NCBI GenBank assembly: GCA_002803225.1
Contig: NXFV01001295.1
Location: forward strand, 1 to 19,451
Source: Gamarada debralockiae
Taxonomy: Eukaryota > Ascomycota > Leotiomycetes > Helotiales > Hyphodiscaceae
DNA length: 19,451 bases
Direction of reading: 5' to 3'
In this document: piece after piece, positions 19,225 through 19,451 of the stretch
Layout of the letters: every line of letters begins with the position of its first letter
How positions within the stretch are numbered: the first letter of the stretch is position 1
Made by a program: the position numbers and the translations under genes
The notes under the pieces: generated by a model
Told to the model about the DNA's origin: nothing
What the model saw: only the letters and a program-made list of their open reading frames with translations
Databases searched by the model: none

Positions 19225-19451
19225 ATGCCCTATAGGTTTTACTTTCTTTAGGCGGGGTATTACTAATTGTTTACTAAGTAAGTTACTAAATCCTTTCGGA
19301 AAGGTTATATTAACTATTTCTTTCTAAGGGGGATATCTTTTAGAATACTATTATACTTATACGAACTAGCTGTAGTAGCTCTTATAAGGGTTACTATTTC
19401 TTTATTATATCTTAATAGCTATACTTAGTAGACTAATAGCTTAAAGAATAG
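19225..19451 (+). pseudogene. Possible 5' end of another decayed plus-strand gene, cut by the window
   Basis: From ATG at 19225 a plus-strand frame runs to the window end with about six TAA/TAG stops in 75 codons. It starts MPYRFYFL and contains VTKSFRKGYINYFFLRG and LYELAVVALIRVTISLLYL, which is hydrophobic and may be membrane-like or merely RIP-biased. Pyrimidine-rich sequence upstream fits a fungal promoter. Too little is present to name a product. Confidence 0.3.

Noticed and set aside
1..19451. Bacterial or phage features (Shine-Dalgarno sites, CRISPR arrays, riboswitches)
   Set aside because: Introns, the zinc cluster and the RIP pattern point to a fungus, and no regularly spaced repeats were seen.

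Overview
The window looks like an AT-rich, gene-poor block from a filamentous ascomycete (Pezizomycotina) that has been heavily altered by repeat-induced point mutation (RIP). TpA is in large excess, CpA and TpG are depleted, and almost every stop codon inside the decayed frames is TAA or TAG, as expected from Gln (CAA/CAG) and Trp (TGG) codons after C-to-T and G-to-A changes. The eukaryotic, fungal origin rests on a Zn(II)2Cys6 cluster, which is fungus-typical, and on two short introns of fungal form (GTAAGT, GCTAAC, TAG). No intact gene of normal length was found. The features are gene relics read through their premature stops. RIP also destroys TGA, so absence of TGA alone is not proof of coding. 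I relied on residue composition, local stop density, motifs and splice signals.

Layout. Positions 1-1872 are a very AT-rich block (about 85% A+T or more by eye) with no readable gene. A sharp edge near 1873 leads to a GC-richer, promoter-like stretch with a TATA box, then a series of plus-strand relics: a long protein with a charged, coiled-coil-like C-terminal half (2318-4921), a protein with a Myb/SANT-like domain (4933-5934), two weaker relics (6000-6641 and 6661-7986), a lysine-rich relic (8217-9413) ending in a CAR trinucleotide (polyglutamine-type) tract, a relic with a coiled-coil (about 10213-11793), and a relic of unknown function (11853-13500). Next comes the clearest gene, at 13501-14770: a three-exon Zn2Cys6 transcription-factor relic with two zinc clusters in tandem, each split by a 53-nt intron at the same codon and phase.

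Beyond it lies an island of nearly RIP-free sequence (14807-14950), an apparently non-coding stretch, a 212-codon relic with a run of 14 glutamates (15779-16414), mixed fragments (16415-17418), a minus-strand relic (17419-18675) and a near-perfect 70-nt inverted repeat at its upstream end (18591-18660). A possible further plus-strand relic starts at 19225 and runs off the window.

How it may fit together: several regulatory-type or coiled-coil proteins, no reverse transcriptase, integrase or transposase motif that I could recognise, and RIP over nearly everything. This suggests either a duplicated segment or the cargo of a large repeated mobile element. That is inference. No metabolic pathway can be assigned.
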